This document shows, piece by piece, positions 40,863-41,057 of a stretch of DNA of 41,057 bases. Source of the DNA: Bacillota bacterium (GTDB taxonomy: Bacteria; Bacillota; Bacilli; Bacillales; Cytobacillaceae); NCBI GenBank assembly GCA_023389895.1, contig JAEWDX010000110.1:1-41057 (forward strand), in the 5' to 3' direction. Position 1 is the stretch's first letter. Every line of letters begins with the position of its first letter. Under the pieces are notes generated by a model. It did not search any database, was not told the DNA's origin, and was given only the letters and a program-made list of their open reading frames with translations. The position numbers and the translations under genes are program-made.

Positions 40863-41048
40863 TTACCAGCTAGCTTTTTTCACACCAGGAATTTGTCCTT
40901 TATATGCTAATTCACGGAAACAGATACGGCAAAGCTTAAATTTACGGTATACAGAATGTGGACGTCCGCAACGTTCGCAACGTGTATATTCTTGTACCTT
41001 GTATTTAGGCGTGCGTTTTTGTTTCGCAATCATTGACTTTTTAGCCAC
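40863..41048 (-). CDS. rpsN: Ribosomal protein S14, zinc type
   Basis: The 61-residue S14 has the zinc-binding set Cys24, Cys27, Cys40 and Cys43 (CERC and CRIC), the normal vegetative form in Bacillus. The start is GTG at 41048; its ribosome binding site would lie outside the window. It follows the spc operon order, with rplE expected next upstream. Confidence 0.97.
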   Translation of the reverse strand: MAKKSMIAKQKRTPKYKVQEYTRCERCGRPHSVYRKFKLCRICFRELAYKGQIPGVKKASW

Positions 41049-41057
41049 GTTTTCGCC

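Overview
The window comes from a low-GC Bacillaceae (Bacillus-like) chromosome. The right third (about 27.8-41 kb) carries, on the minus strand, the end of the spc and alpha ribosomal operons in the order typical of Bacillus: rpsN-rpsH-rplF-rplR-rpsE-rpmD-rplO-secY-adk-map-infA-rpmJ-rpsM-rpsK-rpoA-rplQ. The energy-coupling-factor module ecfA1-ecfA2-ecfT-truA and then rplM-rpsI follow. AGGAGG-type ribosome binding sites, several GTG and TTG starts and a zinc-type S14 fit this assignment.

The left half is accessory carbohydrate metabolism. At 0.35-5.4 kb a lactose/cellobiose-type PTS (EIIB, EIIA, EIIC) and a GH4 glycosidase face a GntR/UTRA regulator and a ChbG/YdjC deacetylase. This gene set resembles the enterobacterial chb (chitobiose) system more than a plain cellobiose operon. 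At 5.5-12.5 kb a LacI-type regulator leads an RbsA/C/B-type sugar ABC transporter. After a terminator come a ribokinase and a xylulokinase. At 12.8-18.8 kb a second LacI-type regulator faces a tightly packed operon: an L-fucose/L-arabinose-isomerase-fold protein, both halves of a split transketolase and a glycerol-kinase-like FGGY kinase. Isomerase plus kinase plus split transketolase beside a pentose-type ABC importer is the gene logic of the D-apiose transketolase pathway. This is the most interesting metabolic candidate here; the substrate is inferred, not shown.

At 18.8-25.1 kb lie two transport/defence units. One is a response regulator, histidine kinase, ABC ATPase and ABC permease set resembling ycbLMNO of Bacillus subtilis and antimicrobial-peptide detoxification modules, with 11-bp-phased repeats in front of both transcription units. 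The other is a MerR regulator with an ABC-2 exporter on the minus strand, transcribed from a promoter with the long 19-bp spacer typical of MerR control.

Between that unit and rpsI (25.2-27.8 kb) lies a degraded patch: a secreted protein with a copper-amine-oxidase-like N domain, a pseudogene with at least three lesions, and a gene tail on the other strand. It is bounded by a 16-bp direct repeat. One copy is the 3' end and stop codon of rpsI; the other sits just before an otherwise orphan terminator. I read this as the remnant of an element that integrated into the 3' end of rpsI, although no integrase remains. Downstream of rplQ (32.28-32.66 kb) is a 0.4-kb non-coding, multi-hairpin element ending in a terminator, probably a dispersed Bacillaceae repeat or structured RNA.
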